A stretch of DNA of 40,283 nt from Burkholderiales bacterium RIFCSPHIGHO2_12_FULL_69_20 (GCA_001770815.1 MESD01000004.1:31986-72268); one strand, 5' to 3'; numbered from the stretch's first letter, positions 18,222-27,661 are shown. Notes: a model not told the origin generated them from the sequence alone. Program-made: numbers and translations.

Positions 18222-20012
18222 TCAAGCTTCGCGGTGCCAGTAGCCAATGGACCAGGTCAGGCCATCCCAGGCCGAGCTCTGGATGGTCATCTTGTTGACC
18301 ACCCCCACCGGGCGCGGCCGCGCGAACAGCGGGATCACATGGCCGTCGCCGATCACCAGGTCGTTGAGCTTGATGAACATGGCGGCCCGCTTGACGGGGT
18401 CGAGTTCAACCTGCGCGGCCGCGAAGGTGGCGTCGTACTCCTTGTTGCTCCAGCGCACCAGGTTGCGGCTGGCCCACTTGTTGGCCTTCTGCGAATGTTG
18501 GGCGGTGGTGAACTGCTCCATGAACAGCTGCGGGTCGGGCTGCGTCATCGTGGTGGTGAACATCTGCATGTCGGACCAGAACTTCTGGTAGGTGTCCGGG
18601 TTGGCGAAGTCGCTGCCGAAGAACACCGAAGCCACCACGCTCTTGAGTTCCAGATCGATGCCGGCCTTGGTGCAGGCGTCCTTGATGATGGCCTGGCACT
18701 TCTGGCGCGGGCCGCTCACCGAGGTCTGGTAGACGAACTTCAGCTTGACGTTGCCCTTGGCGCGGATGCCGTCGGCGCCTTTTTTCCAGCCCGCGCCTTC
18801 AAGCAGTGCGATGGCCTTGTCGAGGTTGAATTCGTACTTGGTGTTGGGGCTGCGAAAGCGCGGCGGGTTGTTCAGGAAGTTGCTGGTGGCGATGGCGCCG
18901 CGGCCGTAGATGACCTCCTGGATGCCCTTGCGGTCGATCAACAGGCTCATCGCGTCACGCACCACCTTGTCGCTGAAGGCGGGGTGCTTGCTCTTGGCGC
19001 TGCCGCGCTCGCCGTCGACCTCGTTCCAGGGGTCGGTGACGTTGAGCGAGACGAACTCGATGTCGCTGCCGGCCTTGAACTCCATCTTGCCCTTGCCGGC
19101 GGCTTCCAGGCGCTTGAGGATCTCGTCCTCGACTGCCAGGTTCCAGCCCACGTCGTAGTCGGCGGTCTGCAGCACCGCGCGGGCGGCGCTGGTGGCATCG
19201 CCGCCGCCCTTGACCTCCAGCGCGTCGAAGAACGGCTGGTTGGGGATGTGGTACTCCTTGAAGGCTTCGGCGCGCAACGTGTCACCGGGCTTGAAATCGA
19301 TGATCTTGTAGGGCCCCGTGCCCACCGGCCGGGTGTTGGCCGGGTTGTCGCGCGACTTGGCGCCCATGAAGGGCTCGAAGACATGCTTGGGCAGGATCAG
19401 GCCGGCCGAGCCCACCAGCGCCTCGGCCCAGAACGGCGTGGGCTTGGGGTAGTCGATGCGCACCGTGTGCGAATCGACCTTGGTGACCTTGATGTCGCGG
19501 TACGTTGCGACGGTGACCATGGCCGCCGCCGGATCGCCGGCATAGGCGGCGGTGAACACCACGTCATCGGCGGTGAAGGGCTTGCCGTCGTGCCAGGTGA
19601 CATCCTTCTTGAGCTTCCAGATCACGCTCCGGCCGTCGGCGGCCAGGCCGCCGTTGGCGCGGCTCGGGATCTCGGCAGCCAGCCGCGGGATGAGGTTGCC
19701 TTCGGTGTCCCAGCCGGCCAGCGGCTCGTAGAAGATGCGGCTGGCGTCCTGGTCCTTGGTGCCACCGGCGTAGTGCGGGTTCAGGTGCACCGCCGCCTGC
19801 CAGTAGATCAGCTTGAGCGTGCCGCCACCACCGCGCTTGGTGGGCTTGTAGGGCAGCGCGGCCTGGGTCTGGGCCACGCCCTCGTGCATCAGCATCATCG
19901 AGGCCATCGGGGCGGTCAGGCCCACGGCCACCATCTGCTGGATGAAACTGCGGCGGGGCAGCTTGCCCTCGCGAACGTCTTCGATCAGGGTGCGCAAATC
20001 GCGTTCGATCAT
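18222..20012 (-). CDS. dppA: Peptide-type ABC transporter substrate-binding protein (SBP_bac_5), Tat signal
   Basis: A 596-residue periplasmic binding protein of the DppA/OppA class. After a 20-residue cytosolic lead comes a twin-arginine motif (LPRRSFIQQ) and a weakly hydrophobic stretch ending near VAQTQA, so export is probably by Tat, which is unusual for this family. Core landmarks are FEPLAGW-like IFYEPLAGWDTEGNLIPRLA, VTWHDGKPFTADDVVFT, VGTGPYKIIDFKPGD, VVRDAMSLLIDRKGIQEVIYGRG and ALLEGAGWKKG. ATG 20012 follows an AGGAG Shine-Dalgarno by 9 bases; open frame upstream to 20081 is not needed. It is first in the dppABCDF operon. The substrate is unknown. Confidence 0.92.
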   Translation of the reverse strand: MIERDLRTLIEDVREGKLPRRSFIQQMVAVGLTAPMASMMLMHEGVAQTQAALPYKPTKRGGGGTLKLIYWQAAVHLNPHYAGGTKDQDASRIFYEPLAGWDTEGNLIPRLAAEIPSRANGGLAADGRSVIWKLKKDVTWHDGKPFTADDVVFTAAYAGDPAAAMVTVATYRDIKVTKVDSHTVRIDYPKPTPFWAEALVGSAGLILPKHVFEPFMGAKSRDNPANTRPVGTGPYKIIDFKPGDTLRAEAFKEYHIPNQPFFDALEVKGGGDATSAARAVLQTADYDVGWNLAVEDEILKRLEAAGKGKMEFKAGSDIEFVSLNVTDPWNEVDGERGSAKSKHPAFSDKVVRDAMSLLIDRKGIQEVIYGRGAIATSNFLNNPPRFRSPNTKYEFNLDKAIALLEGAGWKKGADGIRAKGNVKLKFVYQTSVSGPRQKCQAIIKDACTKAGIDLELKSVVASVFFGSDFANPDTYQKFWSDMQMFTTTMTQPDPQLFMEQFTTAQHSQKANKWASRNLVRWSNKEYDATFAAAQVELDPVKRAAMFIKLNDLVIGDGHVIPLFARPRPVGVVNKMTIQSSAWDGLTWSIGYWHREA

Positions 20013-20145
20013 GGTGTGGCTCCTGCGGCGGTGATGGGATGTCCGGGTGGTGGCGGTGGGAGTGGTGTGCAGCCCGCGCACCCAGAAGCTGCCGATTGTG
20101 GCAACGGGTGCGCCATGCTATCGGCTGGCCCCGGGCCCGCCATAC

Positions 20146-20170
20146 GGGTCGCCCCGATAAGGTGCGACCC
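20146..20170. promoter_or_regulatory. 7 bp inverted repeat in the divergent dppA/amidohydrolase gap
   Basis: Arms GGGTCGC (20146-20152) and GCGACCC (20164-20170) with an 11-base spacer lie 47 bases before the amidohydrolase ATG, in the 204-base divergent gap. It is a possible operator or leader hairpin. I see no convincing -35/-10 pair. Confidence 0.35.
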
Positions 20171-20216
20171 CGATCTGCCGGCCGCACCAGGCCGGCACCG
20201 CGCGATACTTCGGCGC

Positions 20217-21062
20217 ATGACCGACGACGTGCTGCGCATCCATGGCCCCCAGCAGGCGGTGCATCCGCTGGTGCTGGATTCCCCGCATTCGGGCTTCTGC
20301 ATGCCGGCGGATTTCGGTGCCGCGCTGCCGGAGGCCGACCTGCGTGATGGTGAAGACTGTTTCATCGACGAGCTGTACCTTCCTGCCACCGAGCGCGGCA
20401 TTCCGCTGCTGGCGGCCTTGTTCCCAAGAACCTACCTCGACCCCAACCGCCATGCCGGCGACATCGACCTCGATCTGCTCGACGGGCCCTGGCCCGACGC
20501 GCATGTGCCCAGCGGCAAGGCGCGCATCGGCAAGGCGCTGGTCTGGCGCACGCTGGACGACGGGCGGCCGATCTACGACCGCAAGCTCACCGTGCAGGAA
20601 TTGCGCCAGCGCATCGCGCGCTGCCATGCGCCCTACCACCAGGCGCTGCGTGGCCTGCTGGATGCGGCCCATGCCCGGCACGGCGTGGTCTATCACCTGA
20701 ACTGCCATTCGATGAACGCGGTCAGCGGCACCATGGGCGAAGGCGGTGCCGGCCGGCCGCGCGCCGACATGGTGCTGGGTGACCGCGATGGCACCACCTG
20801 CGCGCCTGCGTTCACCGCCTTCGTGCGCGAGGTGCTGACGGCCCAGGGTTACGACGTGGCGGTGAACGATCCGTTCAAGGGCGTGGAACTGGTGCGCGCC
20901 CATGCCGATCCGGCAGCCGGCCGGCACAGCCTGCAGCTGGAGGTGAACAAGCGGCTGTACATGGACCAGGCCACGCTGCAGAAGCACGCAGGCTTTGCCA
21001 GGCTGCAGGCCGACCTGATGGCGCTGCTGGAGGCGATCGACCAGCGTTTTGCGCCGGCCTGA
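20217..21062 (+). CDS. N-formylglutamate amidohydrolase family protein
   Basis: A 281-residue zinc-dependent hydrolase of the N-formylglutamate deformylase (HutG-like) family, which releases formate from N-formyl-glutamate or related formylated or acylated amino acids. Landmarks are VLDSPHSGFCMPADF, the Asp-containing EDCFIDELY, PRTYLDPNRHAGDID, the loop YHLNCHSMNAVSG with His as probable metal ligand, and LQLEVNKRLYMD. No hut histidine-utilisation genes are nearby, so the substrate may be another formyl or acyl amino acid, perhaps brought in by the divergent dpp importer. ATG 20217 is the first plausible start; the open frame further left lies antisense to dppA. The stop TGA abuts the next gene's stop (TGATCA). 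Confidence 0.88.
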   Translation: MTDDVLRIHGPQQAVHPLVLDSPHSGFCMPADFGAALPEADLRDGEDCFIDELYLPATERGIPLLAALFPRTYLDPNRHAGDIDLDLLDGPWPDAHVPSGKARIGKALVWRTLDDGRPIYDRKLTVQELRQRIARCHAPYHQALRGLLDAAHARHGVVYHLNCHSMNAVSGTMGEGGAGRPRADMVLGDRDGTTCAPAFTAFVREVLTAQGYDVAVNDPFKGVELVRAHADPAAGRHSLQLEVNKRLYMDQATLQKHAGFARLQADLMALLEAIDQRFAPA

Positions 21063-21890
21063 TCAGAGCTTCTCGGTCTCGCCCCCCTTGGGCTGCCACT
21101 TCATCAGCCGCTTTTCGATGCGGCCCACGGCGGCGTCGAGTGCCAGCGCAAAGCCGGTCAGCACCAGGATGCCGGCCATCACCGTGTTGATGTCGAACAC
21201 GCCCTCGGCCTGCTGGATCAAATAGCCCACGCCGCTGGCCGAGCCCAGGTATTCACCCACCACCGCGCCGACGAAGGCCAGGCCCACGCTGGTGTGCAGC
21301 GAGCTGAACACCCAGCTGGTGGCGCTGGGCAGGTAGACATGGCGCAGCAGCTGGCGCGGGCCGGCGCCCAGCATGCGCGCATTGGCCAGGATCACCGGGC
21401 TGACCTCCTTCACGCCCTGGTAGACGTTGAAGAAGACGATGAAGAACACCAGCGTGACGCCCAGCGCCACTTTGCTGGCGATGCCCAGCCCGAACCACAC
21501 CGCGAAGATCGGCGCCAGGATGATGCGCGGCATCGAGTTCATCGCCTTGATGTAGGGCTCGAGCAGCGCGCTGGCCATCGGGCTGAGCGCCAGCCACAGG
21601 CCGCCGGCCAGGCCACCGACCGCGCCGATGCCGAAGGCCAGCAGGGTTTCGATCAGCGTCACGCTGAGGTGGCTGTAGATGTCGCGATCGATGAAGAACC
21701 AGTGTGCGATGCGGTCAAACACCTTCACCGGCTCGCCGAAGAAGAAGGCCGCCTGCTGGTCGTTCTCGAACACCATCGGCGGCACCAGGCCGGGCGTGGT
21801 CAGCACATGCCAGAGGCCGAAGATCGCCACCAGCAGGCCCACCTGCCAGAGGCGCAGGTTGCGCGGGTTGGGTTTGAAGGCGTTCCACAT
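21063..21890 (-). CDS. ABC transporter permease, nitrate/sulfonate/taurine (SsuC/TauC) type
   Basis: A 275-residue permease with about six helices. The EAA loop for ATPase docking is GVKEVSPVILANARMLGAGPRQLLRHVYLPSATSWVFSSL-like, and MPRIILAPIFAVWFGLGIASKVA is the classical core of this family. An unusually large periplasmic segment between the first two helices (about residues 35-75, with FFFGEPVKVFDRIAHWF) is seen in the subgroup that works with NMT1/THI5-like binding proteins. It begins 5 bases after the ATPase stop. Substrates in this class include sulfonates, thiamine precursors, phthalate and other aromatic acids. It is convergent with the amidohydrolase gene with no gap. Confidence 0.9.
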   Translation of the reverse strand: MWNAFKPNPRNLRLWQVGLLVAIFGLWHVLTTPGLVPPMVFENDQQAAFFFGEPVKVFDRIAHWFFIDRDIYSHLSVTLIETLLAFGIGAVGGLAGGLWLALSPMASALLEPYIKAMNSMPRIILAPIFAVWFGLGIASKVALGVTLVFFIVFFNVYQGVKEVSPVILANARMLGAGPRQLLRHVYLPSATSWVFSSLHTSVGLAFVGAVVGEYLGSASGVGYLIQQAEGVFDINTVMAGILVLTGFALALDAAVGRIEKRLMKWQPKGGETEKL

Positions 21891-21895
21891 GGCTG

Positions 21896-22714
21896 TCAGG
21901 CCACCTTCACTTGAAGCTGCTGCTGGTAGCCCTTGAGCACCTCGTCGCGCATCACCGCCCAGATGGCCTGGTGCAGCTCGATGAAGCGCGGTGTGGCGCG
22001 CACCTCGGCCACGTCACGCGGGCGGGCCAGATTCACCGTGAACTCGCCGATCGGGTGCGAGGCCGGCCCGGCGCTCAGCACCACCACGCGGTCGCTCATC
22101 GCAATCGCCTCGTCGAGATCGTGGGTGATGAACAGCACCGCTTTCTTCTTGCTCTGCCAAAGATCCAGCAACTCGTTCTCCATCAGCTGCCGGGTCTGGA
22201 TGTCGAGCGCCGAGAACGGCTCGTCCATCAGGATGATGTCGGGGTCGAGCACCAGCGTCTGGGCCAGGCTGGCGCGCTTGCGCATGCCACCGCTCATCTG
22301 GTGCGGGTAGCGGTCGCCGAAGGCGCCCAGCCCCACGCGGCGCAGCCAGTCCTCGGCCTGCGCCCGGGCGTCGGCGGGCGGCGTGCCGCGGAACTCCAGC
22401 CCGGCCATCACGTTGCCCAGCGCGGTGCGCCAGGGCATCAGGCTCTCGGCCTGGAACATGTAGCCGGCGCGGGCGTTGATGCCCACCAGCGGCTGGCCGA
22501 ACACGCTGACCGTGCCGGTGCTGGGCTGCAGCAGCCCGGCGCCCACGTTCAGCAGCGTGCTCTTGCCGCAGCCGGTGGGGCCCACCACCGAGACGAACTC
22601 CCCAGCGCCCACGGTGAGCGACACCCCGGCCACCGCGGTGTAGCGCTGGCCGGGGTTGTCGCGGCTGACGAAGGTGCAGGAGACGTCCTGCAGCGTCAAG
22701 GCTGCAGGGCTCAT
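21896..22714 (-). CDS. ABC transporter ATPase, nitrate/sulfonate/taurine (SsuB/TauB) type
   Basis: A 272-residue importer ATPase. It has Walker A GPTGCGKST, the Q-loop MFQAESLMPWRTALGNV, Walker B with DPDIILMDEPFSALDIQ, and switch His FITHDLDEAIAMSDRV. The signature reads MSGGMRKRASLAQTL, with Lys-Arg in place of the common Gln-Arg, a variant found in this family. ATG 22714 overlaps the binding-protein stop by ATGA, so the three genes form one operon in the order binding protein, ATPase, permease. Confidence 0.92.
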   Translation of the reverse strand: MSPAALTLQDVSCTFVSRDNPGQRYTAVAGVSLTVGAGEFVSVVGPTGCGKSTLLNVGAGLLQPSTGTVSVFGQPLVGINARAGYMFQAESLMPWRTALGNVMAGLEFRGTPPADARAQAEDWLRRVGLGAFGDRYPHQMSGGMRKRASLAQTLVLDPDIILMDEPFSALDIQTRQLMENELLDLWQSKKKAVLFITHDLDEAIAMSDRVVVLSAGPASHPIGEFTVNLARPRDVAEVRATPRFIELHQAIWAVMRDEVLKGYQQQLQVKVA

Positions 22715-23754
22715 TTGCCTGGGTACTTGCCCAAAGCCACCCTGACGAAGTCATTGGTGTAGACCGCCTTCAGGTCGAGCTTGGCCTTGGCGATTGCGGG
22801 GTCGATGCTGGCCAGCGCGCGGAAGGCGGTGTCGGCACCCTTGTCGGGGAACAGGCCGTCGGGCGACAGCGCGCCCTTGGCGGCCAGGAAGGCGTCGATG
22901 TAGACGGCGCGGTCGCCCAGCAGGTATTCCTCGGGCACGGTCTTGATGATGTCGCCCGGGCCGGCTTTCTGGATCCACTGGTTGGCGCGCACGATGGCAT
23001 TGGCCAGCGCCTGCACGGTGCGGGGGTTCTGGTCGATGAAGGCCTGCTTCAGGTACAGGCAGCCCGCGGGCATCGGGCCGCCGAACACCTTGTCGGCCTC
23101 GGCCACCACCCGCGTGTCGCTGATGATCTTGAGATCGTTGCTGCGCGTCAGCAGCGAGATCACCGGATCGAGGTTGGACATCGCGTCGATCTGGCCCGAC
23201 CGCATCGCCGCCACCGCGCCGTTGCCCGCGCCCACGCCGATGAAGCTGACGTCGCTGGGCTTCAGGCCCACCTTGGCCAGCGCGAAGTTGGCCATCACGT
23301 TGGTGCTGCTGCCCGGCGCGGTGACGCCGATCTTCTTGCCCTTCAGATCGGCCACCGATTTGAAGTTGGGCATGGTCTTGGGGTTGATGCCCAGCACGAT
23401 CTGCGGCGCGCGGCCCATCAGCGCCACGGCACGCAGGCGCTGGCCCTTGGCCTGCAGGTTGACGGTGTGCTCGAAGGCGCCGCTCACCACGTCGGCGCTG
23501 CCGCCCACCAGCGCGCGCAGCGCCTGGCTGCCGCCGGCGAAGTTGACGATCTTCAGGTCCAGCCCCTCGGCCTTGAAGTAGCCCAGCTGCTCGGCGATGG
23601 TCAGCGGCAGGTAGTACAGCAGGTTCTTGCCGCCCACGGCCAGCGTGAGCTGTGGCTTTTCAAGGGCCTGGGCGTGCGCACCGGTGAAGGGGGACAGCAG
23701 CGTGGCGCCGGTGGCGCCGGCGCCGAGCAGGAAGTTGCGGCGTTGCAGGGTCAT
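22711..23754 (-). CDS. ABC transporter substrate-binding protein, NMT1/SsuA-like, Tat signal
   Basis: A 347-residue periplasmic binding protein. The N-terminus MTLQRRNFLLGAGATGATLLSPFTGAHAQA-type sequence carries a twin-arginine motif followed by a hydrophobic core and an AHA-QA cleavage site, suggesting Tat export. The mature part opens with LTLAVGGKNLLYYLPLTIAEQLGYFKAEGLDLKI and has the family's GGSQALRALVGGSADVV and LKGKKIGVTAPGSSTNVMA segments. I prefer ATG 23754 because the RR motif then lies at residues 5-6; ATG 23790 would add 12 Pro/Thr-rich residues. The P450 gene lies 56 bases upstream on the same strand, so the importer may supply the P450 or BVMO substrate. Confidence 0.9.
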   Translation of the reverse strand: MTLQRRNFLLGAGATGATLLSPFTGAHAQALEKPQLTLAVGGKNLLYYLPLTIAEQLGYFKAEGLDLKIVNFAGGSQALRALVGGSADVVSGAFEHTVNLQAKGQRLRAVALMGRAPQIVLGINPKTMPNFKSVADLKGKKIGVTAPGSSTNVMANFALAKVGLKPSDVSFIGVGAGNGAVAAMRSGQIDAMSNLDPVISLLTRSNDLKIISDTRVVAEADKVFGGPMPAGCLYLKQAFIDQNPRTVQALANAIVRANQWIQKAGPGDIIKTVPEEYLLGDRAVYIDAFLAAKGALSPDGLFPDKGADTAFRALASIDPAIAKAKLDLKAVYTNDFVRVALGKYPGK

Positions 23755-23810
23755 GGTGGTCTCGGTGGGGTTTGGGTGGGAGGGGGCCATGTCAACAAGG
23801 GGCCAGGCGT

Positions 23811-25076
23811 TCAGCCGGGCAAACGCACCGGCAGGTGGGTGAAGCCGCGCACGAAGTTCGACAGCGTGCGCCGCGGCTCACCCACCACCTCGATGGCCGG
23901 AAAGCGCTGCAGGATCTCTTCCCACAGGATCTTCAGCTGCATCTCGGCCAGGCGGTTGCCCACGCAGCGGTGGATGCCGAAGCCGAAGCTCAGGTGCTGG
24001 CGCGGCCGGGCGCGGTCGATGATGAAGTCGTTCGCATGTTCGATCGCGGTCTCGTCGCGGTTGCCCGAGAGATACCACATCACCACCTTGTCGCCCTTCT
24101 TGATGGGCTTGCCGCCCAGTTCGGCATCGGCCAGCGCGGTGCGGCGCATGTGGGCCAGCGGCGTCTGCCAGCGGATGATCTCGGGCACCAGGCTGTCGAT
24201 CAGCGCGGGGTTGGCGCGCAGCTTGGCCATCTGCGCGGGGTGCTGGTGCAGTGCCAGCAGGCCGCCGGTCATCGAGTTGCGGGTGGTGTCGTTGCCGCCC
24301 ACGATCAGCAGCAGCAGGTTGCCCAGAAACTCTTGCGGCGACATGTGGCGCGTGGCCGGCGCGTGCGCCAGCATCGACACCAGATCACCGCGCGGTGGGG
24401 CGTTGACCCGCTCGTTCCACAGCCGGGTGAAGTAGGCCAGGCATTCGCCCAGCTCGACGCTGCGCGCCTCCATCGATTCGACGATGTGGTCCAGCCCCGG
24501 GATCGAGGTGGCCACGTCGGACCAGCGGGTGAGCTTGTGCCGGTCGTCGAACGGAAAGTCGAACAGCGTGGCCAGCATCTGGGTGGTCAGCTCGATTGAG
24601 ACGCGCTGCACCCAGTCGAAAGGCTCGTTGCGCGGCAGCCCGTCGAGCACGCGGGCGGTGCGCTGGCGGATGGTGGCCTCCATCGACGCCAGGTTGACCG
24701 GCGCCACGATGGGGCTGACGGCCTTGCGCTGCTCGTCGTGCTTGGGCGGGTCCATCGCGATGAACATCTGCAGGCGTTCGTCCATCGGCGCGTCGAACAG
24801 GCTGATGCCACCGTGCGTCCAGTCCGACGAGTAGACAGCGTGGTTGGTGTCCACCGCCATGATGTCCTGGTAGCGCGTCACCGACCAGAAGCCGCCGTAA
24901 AAGTCATTGTGGTGCCAGTGCACCGGGTCGTCGCGGCGCAGGCGCTCGAAGTAGTGGCCGACGCTGTCGTTCTGGAACAGCCGCGGCTTGGTCACGTCGA
25001 TCTGGTCCAGCGGCACGGCGAAGGCGTCTTCGCGGGCCAGGCGGACGGCGTCCGGCAGGGTGGCAGGCGGTTGCAT
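23811..25076 (-). CDS. Cytochrome P450, CYP153-like
   Basis: A 421-residue soluble bacterial P450. It has the I-helix oxygen-activation motif [16 protein letters not shown], the K-helix ExxR ([17 protein letters not shown]), and the heme-binding loop [10 protein letters not shown] with the proximal Cys. The closing [31 protein letters not shown] and the [16 protein letters not shown] strand are what I know from CYP153 alkane and fatty-acid hydroxylases, so terminal or subterminal alkyl hydroxylation is a fair guess. No ferredoxin or ferredoxin reductase partner for it is visible nearby. ATG 25076 has AAGGAT upstream at good spacing. It is divergent from a dehydrogenase and upstream of the NMT1-type importer. 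Confidence 0.9.
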   Translation of the reverse strand: MQPPATLPDAVRLAREDAFAVPLDQIDVTKPRLFQNDSVGHYFERLRRDDPVHWHHNDFYGGFWSVTRYQDIMAVDTNHAVYSSDWTHGGISLFDAPMDERLQMFIAMDPPKHDEQRKAVSPIVAPVNLASMEATIRQRTARVLDGLPRNEPFDWVQRVSIELTTQMLATLFDFPFDDRHKLTRWSDVATSIPGLDHIVESMEARSVELGECLAYFTRLWNERVNAPPRGDLVSMLAHAPATRHMSPQEFLGNLLLLIVGGNDTTRNSMTGGLLALHQHPAQMAKLRANPALIDSLVPEIIRWQTPLAHMRRTALADAELGGKPIKKGDKVVMWYLSGNRDETAIEHANDFIIDRARPRQHLSFGFGIHRCVGNRLAEMQLKILWEEILQRFPAIEVVGEPRRTLSNFVRGFTHLPVRLPG

Positions 25077-25094
25077 CGGGCTATCCTTGTCAGC

Positions 25095-25139
25095 GGGTGT
25101 CGCCACCGTGGGTGTCGAAGCCGTGGGCGTCGCAGTCGG
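25095..25139. repeat. Three-unit 15 bp imperfect tandem repeat
   Basis: Units at 25095-25109, 25110-25124 and 25125-25139 all begin GGG(T/C)GTCG and keep the 15-base period. The array lies just upstream of the P450 Shine-Dalgarno, in the divergent P450/SDR gap. Confidence 0.7.
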
Positions 25140-25223
25140 GTCAGCGCGGCACGGCGGGCAACTGCACAGTCTCGCCCATCGCACGCCCGGGGCCAACGCG
25201 GATAACCCCCGGGGCGCCGCCTG

Positions 25224-25271
25224 TCCACCACCTTGACCGCCACCTTGTCCGCCACCTTGCCTGCCACCCCG
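25224..25271. repeat. Four-unit 12 bp imperfect tandem repeat
   Basis: Units of type TCCGCCACCTTG at 25224-25235, 25236-25247, 25248-25259 and 25260-25271, the last one diverged. The array sits about 25 bases upstream of the SDR start codon. Confidence 0.75.
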
Positions 25272-25294
25272 CCAGCCCCTTCGGAGCACCCGCC

Positions 25295-26050
25295 ATGTCC
25301 ACGAATGCCCCTGTCCTGCTGATCACCGGTGCCAGCCGCGGCATCGGCGCCGCCACCGCCCGGCTGGCGGCCTTGCGCGGTTGGGACGTGGCGGTCAACT
25401 ACGCCCGCGATGCCGCCGCCGCCGAGGCCGTGGCCGAAACGGTGCGTGGTGCGGGCCGGCGCGCCATCACTGTGGTCGCCGACGTGGCCGACGAGGCCGC
25501 GGTGCTGGCGATGTTCCAGCGCATCGACCACGAGCTGGGGCGCCTGGGCGGCCTGGTCAACAACGCCGGCATCGTCGACCTGAAGGCCCGGCTCGATCAG
25601 ATGGACCTGGCGCGCTGGCAGCGTTTGTGGGCGGTCAACATCACCGGCAGCCTGCTGTGCGCGCGCGAGGCGGTGCGCCGCATGAGCACACGCCACGGCG
25701 GCGTGGGCGGCGCCATCGTCAACCTCAGCAGCGTGGCCGCCCGGCTGGGGGCGCCGGCGATGTACGTCGACTACGCCGCCAGCAAGGGCGCGATCGACAC
25801 CTTCACCCAGGGCCTGGCGCAGGAGGTGGCGGCCGAGGGCATCCGCGTGAACGCGGTGCGCCCGGGCATCATCGACACCGACATCCATGCCGCCAGCGGC
25901 GACCGCCACCGCCCGCAGGCCGCCGCCGCCATGATCCCGATGCAGCGCCCCGGCAGCGCCGACGAAGTCGCCGCGGCCATCGTCTGGCTGCTGTCGGCCG
26001 AAGCCAGCTACACCACCGGCGCGATCCTGGACGTGGGCGGCGGGCGCTGA
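25295..26050 (+). CDS. Short-chain dehydrogenase/reductase (SDR, FabG-like)
   Basis: A 251-residue classical SDR. It has the cofactor motif TGASRGIG (TGxxxGxG) near residue 11, the NNAG motif, catalytic Ser in VNLSSVAA, the YxxxK pair in YVDYAASKG, and the [11 protein letters not shown] strand; it ends in [10 protein letters not shown]. The NYAR sequence after beta-2 suggests NADP preference by analogy with FabG. It would oxidise a secondary alcohol or reduce a ketone, which fits the P450 to alcohol to ketone to BVMO idea. ATG 25295 has GGAG 9 bases upstream. It is convergent with viaA over a 48-base gap with no strong terminator. Confidence 0.9.
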   Translation: MSTNAPVLLITGASRGIGAATARLAALRGWDVAVNYARDAAAAEAVAETVRGAGRRAITVVADVADEAAVLAMFQRIDHELGRLGGLVNNAGIVDLKARLDQMDLARWQRLWAVNITGSLLCAREAVRRMSTRHGGVGGAIVNLSSVAARLGAPAMYVDYAASKGAIDTFTQGLAQEVAAEGIRVNAVRPGIIDTDIHAASGDRHRPQAAAAMIPMQRPGSADEVAAAIVWLLSAEASYTTGAILDVGGGR

Positions 26051-26098
26051 CCGGCGCGCGGCGGTGCCTGGCGGCTTGTTAACGCCGGAAATGAGCGT

Positions 26099-27643
26099 CT
26101 AACTGCCTGGCCGATGGCGTGCCGCGCGTGCCGACAGCGCGTTGGGAAAGTACAGCGCCGTCAGGCTCTTGGTGTGCACCGGCGAGAAGCTGCCCGCCGC
26201 TTTGCCGCCGGCTTGTGGCCCGTCGCCGTGGCGACGCCAGTCGCGCACCCAGAAGATGTCATCGGCCACCTCCATCAGGCCCATGGTCTCGCGGTCGCCC
26301 ACCAGCACGCCCTGCACCCGCAGGCCGAGCTGCGCACGTGCGTCGTCCAGCCGCGCCAGCATCGCCGGGGTGCAGCCGAACTCGCCGTCGCTGACGATCA
26401 GCAGGTCGGCGCTGGCCCAGCGCGCCTGGTGCACCCGCTCGATGGCCCGCTCGATCGGCCCCTGCGCGTCGGTGCCGCCGTCGAAGCTCTGGCCCATCAG
26501 GTCGAGCAGGGCGGCCAGGCCGCTGCGGTCGTGCGTTGGGTGGTGCGCCGCCGCCAGGTCGCGCTCGATGATCTCGTCAGGCCCGCCGAAGGCGATCAGC
26601 AGGCAGCCGCGCCGCTCGGCGTGGGCGGTGCGCAGCGCCTGCAGCACCACCGCCTTGGCGATGGTCTCGGGCGCGCCGCGCATCGAGCCCGAGGTGTCGA
26701 TGCAGACGATGATCGGCCCACGCTCCAGCGCCTGCGGCTCGGGCGGTGCCAGCGCGTGCCGCGGCGGTGCCGAGGCGTCGGGCCGCCAGTCGATCAGCAC
26801 CGCCTCGCTGTCGTAGGTGAGCAGCCGCGCCTCGGCCCGGCGCGCGCGCCACAGCTTGTGCAGCACCGGGTGCAGCAGCATCGCCGCCTCGCTGCCCAGC
26901 ATGCCCTCGATGCGGTCGCTGTGGCGGATGCCACGCAGCTCGCCCGGGGCACCGGGCAGGCGCGTCTCGATCGCCTTGACGCCCAGCTGCCGCTGCGCTG
27001 GCGACTCCTTCGGCCGCGGCGGCAGTGCCTGCGCTCGGGCGGCACGCTCGGCACGGCCCAGCCGGCGGATCAGCGCGGCCAGCTCGGGCAGCGCCTTCAG
27101 CTTCTCGCTGATGCGCTGGGCCTCGGCCCACTCGCGCCGACTGAGCTGGCCGCGCAGCGCGTCCCAGCGCAGCTGGCTGATATCGCCCAGGCCTTGCAGC
27201 AGGGCCATCACCTCGTCCCAGTCGCCCTTGATCACGGTCCAGGCGTCGCTGAACTCCTGCGTGATCTGGTTGATGGCGGCGCTGCGGCTCAGCCGCGGCT
27301 GCAGGTCGGCCAGCCGGTCGAGGTGCCACAGCAGCGTGCGCAGCAGCTGCTCGCTCATCGCCTCGGCACCGAAGCAGATGGCCGCCAGCCCCAGCGTGCC
27401 GGCAGCCCCGCGCAGCGCGGCGCTGGCATCGGGCGCGCCGAAGTCGGCATCGGCCGGCGGCAGATCACCCAGCGCCAGCGACGCGCGCCAGCGCTGCAGG
27501 TCGGCCAGCCGCTGGCCGGTGGCGTCGTGGCCGGCGGGGGCGTCGGGCGGCCCGGCGCTGCACACCAGCGCCGGCAGCCACAGCGTGCGCGGCAGCGGCG
27601 CCAGGCGGTCGTAGGGGGCTTCCAGTGGCGACGCGGCGGGCAT
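26099..27643 (-). CDS. viaA: VWA-domain protein, ViaA-like
   Basis: A 514-residue cytosolic protein with an N-terminal helical region and a C-terminal von Willebrand A domain. The metal-ion-dependent adhesion site is visible as IVCIDTSGSMRG (DxSxS), followed by a GGTDAQGPI Thr loop and IVSDGEFGC. It is the usual partner of the MoxR-type ATPase RavA, encoded 18 bases upstream in the same operon. In E. coli RavA-ViaA acts with respiratory Fe-S enzymes and affects aminoglycoside sensitivity. The middle (residues about 130-190) is rich in Trp/Asp/Arg helices. It stops with TAG at 26099-26101. Confidence 0.88.
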   Translation of the reverse strand: MPAASPLEAPYDRLAPLPRTLWLPALVCSAGPPDAPAGHDATGQRLADLQRWRASLALGDLPPADADFGAPDASAALRGAAGTLGLAAICFGAEAMSEQLLRTLLWHLDRLADLQPRLSRSAAINQITQEFSDAWTVIKGDWDEVMALLQGLGDISQLRWDALRGQLSRREWAEAQRISEKLKALPELAALIRRLGRAERAARAQALPPRPKESPAQRQLGVKAIETRLPGAPGELRGIRHSDRIEGMLGSEAAMLLHPVLHKLWRARRAEARLLTYDSEAVLIDWRPDASAPPRHALAPPEPQALERGPIIVCIDTSGSMRGAPETIAKAVVLQALRTAHAERRGCLLIAFGGPDEIIERDLAAAHHPTHDRSGLAALLDLMGQSFDGGTDAQGPIERAIERVHQARWASADLLIVSDGEFGCTPAMLARLDDARAQLGLRVQGVLVGDRETMGLMEVADDIFWVRDWRRHGDGPQAGGKAAGSFSPVHTKSLTALYFPNALSARAARHRPGS

Positions 27644-27661
27644 GGCTGGCCCCGGGGCGCG

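Noticed and set aside
18105-20216. Long plus-strand open frame running into the amidohydrolase gene
   Set aside because: It lies antisense to the clear dppA gene and has no recognisable domain before codon ATG 20217. Long antisense frames are expected at this GC content.
25224-25271. CRISPR-like array
   Set aside because: Units are 12 bp, contiguous and without unique spacers, so it is a minisatellite.
25077-25289. Longer P450 N-terminus through the repeats
   Set aside because: The added residues are Gly/Gln and Thr/Pro repeats from the minisatellites, and ATG 25076 has a good Shine-Dalgarno.
26051-26098. Bidirectional terminator between SDR and viaA
   Set aside because: Only a 4-5 bp imperfect stem can be drawn, without T-tracts.
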